Origin: Planctomycetota bacterium
GTDB taxonomy: Bacteria; Planctomycetota; UBA1135; GCA-002686595
Reading direction: 5' to 3'
Length of the DNA: 22,784 nucleotides
Assembly: GCA_029259675.1 (NCBI GenBank)
Contig: JAJDES010000477.1
Span: 1 to 22,784, forward strand
The translations under genes and the position numbers were made by a program. Shown piece after piece: positions 22,171 through 22,784 of the stretch (its first letter is position 1; every line of letters starts with the position of its first letter). The notes below the pieces were generated by a model. The model ran no database searches and was not told where the DNA came from. It worked only from the letters and a program-made list of their open reading frames with translations.

Positions 22171-22784
22171 TTAGCGCGTGCGAAAATGAATCTCGGTCAC
22201 GGTGCGATTGCCGTTGCGGCCAATGGCAGCCACTTCCATCAAGGTTTCTGTGTTCGCTTGCAAGACCCCGTCGGGAACCACGAGCGATTGAACGCCCGCG
22301 TGCAAATCGACAGTGAGACCGTCATTCTCGTTTTGCTCCAAGACGACGCGATAGGCGACCGCTTCGGGATCGGCCAGCCAAGCCAAGCTTAGGCCCTGGT
22401 GGGGCACATCGAGCTCACCCTCACTCGGGTACTGAATGAAGGGTGCTCGCGGCAGCGCGTGCTTGAGACGCGCTCGGCCCTCGATCGGTTGACCTTGTAC
22501 GGTGCGGCCGCGGAAGGAATACATTCCCTCGGGGTAGGTGTTGAACAGGGAATCGGTGTCCGACTCACGGCTCTCAATCACAAAGCCGGAAAGGGCCAAT
22601 CCGGGGCCGCTGGCCGAACGCAGTTTGAGCACGGCTTGGCCGCCGGGACCGCGCAGCTCCACTTCTGCCAACTGAGCTTCCGTTTCAGCCGCCATGACCA
22701 AGGCGGCTTCGTTGAGTGTGTGGGTGTACTCCACGGTCAAGCGCTCCTCCTTGAGTTGCAAAACGGGGAGTCGGTCCTGGGCGG
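22171..22784 (-). CDS. C-terminal part of a fibronectin-III-like protein (5' end outside window)
   Basis: The frame is open through the right edge, so this is the last 204 or so residues of a longer protein; a TTG at 22761 is not a likely true start. The visible part has two beta-rich regions. The second (from 'PFIQYPSEGELDVPHQGLSLAWLADPEAVAYRVVLEQ' to 'LMEVAAIGRNGNRTVTEIHFRTR') has the strand pattern and 'W...P.a..Y.v.l' core of a fibronectin type III domain. No enzyme motif or membrane segment is seen in this portion. It sits 24 bp upstream of the response regulator and may be an envelope protein whose expression or ligand is tied to that system. The full-length function cannot be judged. 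Confidence 0.7.
   Translation of the reverse strand, partial: AQDRLPVLQLKEERLTVEYTHTLNEAALVMAAETEAQLAEVELRGPGGQAVLKLRSASGPGLALSGFVIESRESDTDSLFNTYPEGMYSFRGRTVQGQPIEGRARLKHALPRAPFIQYPSEGELDVPHQGLSLAWLADPEAVAYRVVLEQNENDGLTVDLHAGVQSLVVPDGVLQANTETLMEVAAIGRNGNRTVTEIHFRTR

Overview
The window looks like chromosomal DNA from a GC-rich Gram-negative-type bacterium, most probably a member of the Planctomycetota. This is inferred from three things: a large secreted protein carrying Asp/Cys-rich 'DCNGNGIPDEC'-type calcium-binding repeats, a membrane-anchored sulfatase-superfamily protein ending in the 'LRALGYI' motif common in planctomycetal sulfatases, and the rarity of Shine-Dalgarno sequences. No rRNA, tRNA, CRISPR array, transposase or phage gene was seen, so the exact lineage cannot be fixed.

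Layout. (1) 1-2377, minus strand: rnpA and yidD overlap by 4 bp and are followed by a PD40/TolB-like propeller lipoprotein and the Lys/Arg-rich start of a protein that runs off the left edge. (2) 2706-5738, plus strand: an aldehyde-dehydrogenase-fold protein that appears to have lost its catalytic residues, a 537-bp gap with a terminator-like hairpin, then L-lysine 6-aminotransferase (lat) with a strong terminator. (3) 5993-12211, minus strand: the proteostasis block tig-clpP-clpX, followed by a DHH-family phosphoesterase and rlmN. (4) 12712-13963, plus strand: a GNAT acetyltransferase followed by a class III sirtuin (cobB). (5) 14150-17305, minus strand: a 1051-residue secreted protein with two Ca-binding repeat arrays and three copies of a module I cannot name. 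Its 5' region is rich in inverted repeats. (6) 17849-22784, minus strand: the end of a fibronectin-III-like protein, an OmpR-type response regulator and its histidine kinase (4-bp overlap), then a sulfatase/phosphotransferase-like membrane protein.

How the genes fit together. Trigger factor, ClpP and ClpX form the usual chaperone-protease set. RnpA/YidD serve tRNA maturation and membrane-protein insertion, but rpmH is absent next to rnpA. Lat suggests lysine degradation or aminoadipate formation, yet the neighbouring ALDH-like protein cannot be an ordinary dehydrogenase by its residues. The GNAT/sirtuin pair could add and remove acyl groups. The right-hand third looks like a cell-envelope and signalling region.

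The parts most worth following up are the triplicated unnamed module in the secreted protein, the cluster of GATTGA/TCAATC half-sites and hairpins upstream of it, the ALDH pseudoenzyme beside lat, and the Thr-nucleophile sulfatase-like protein.
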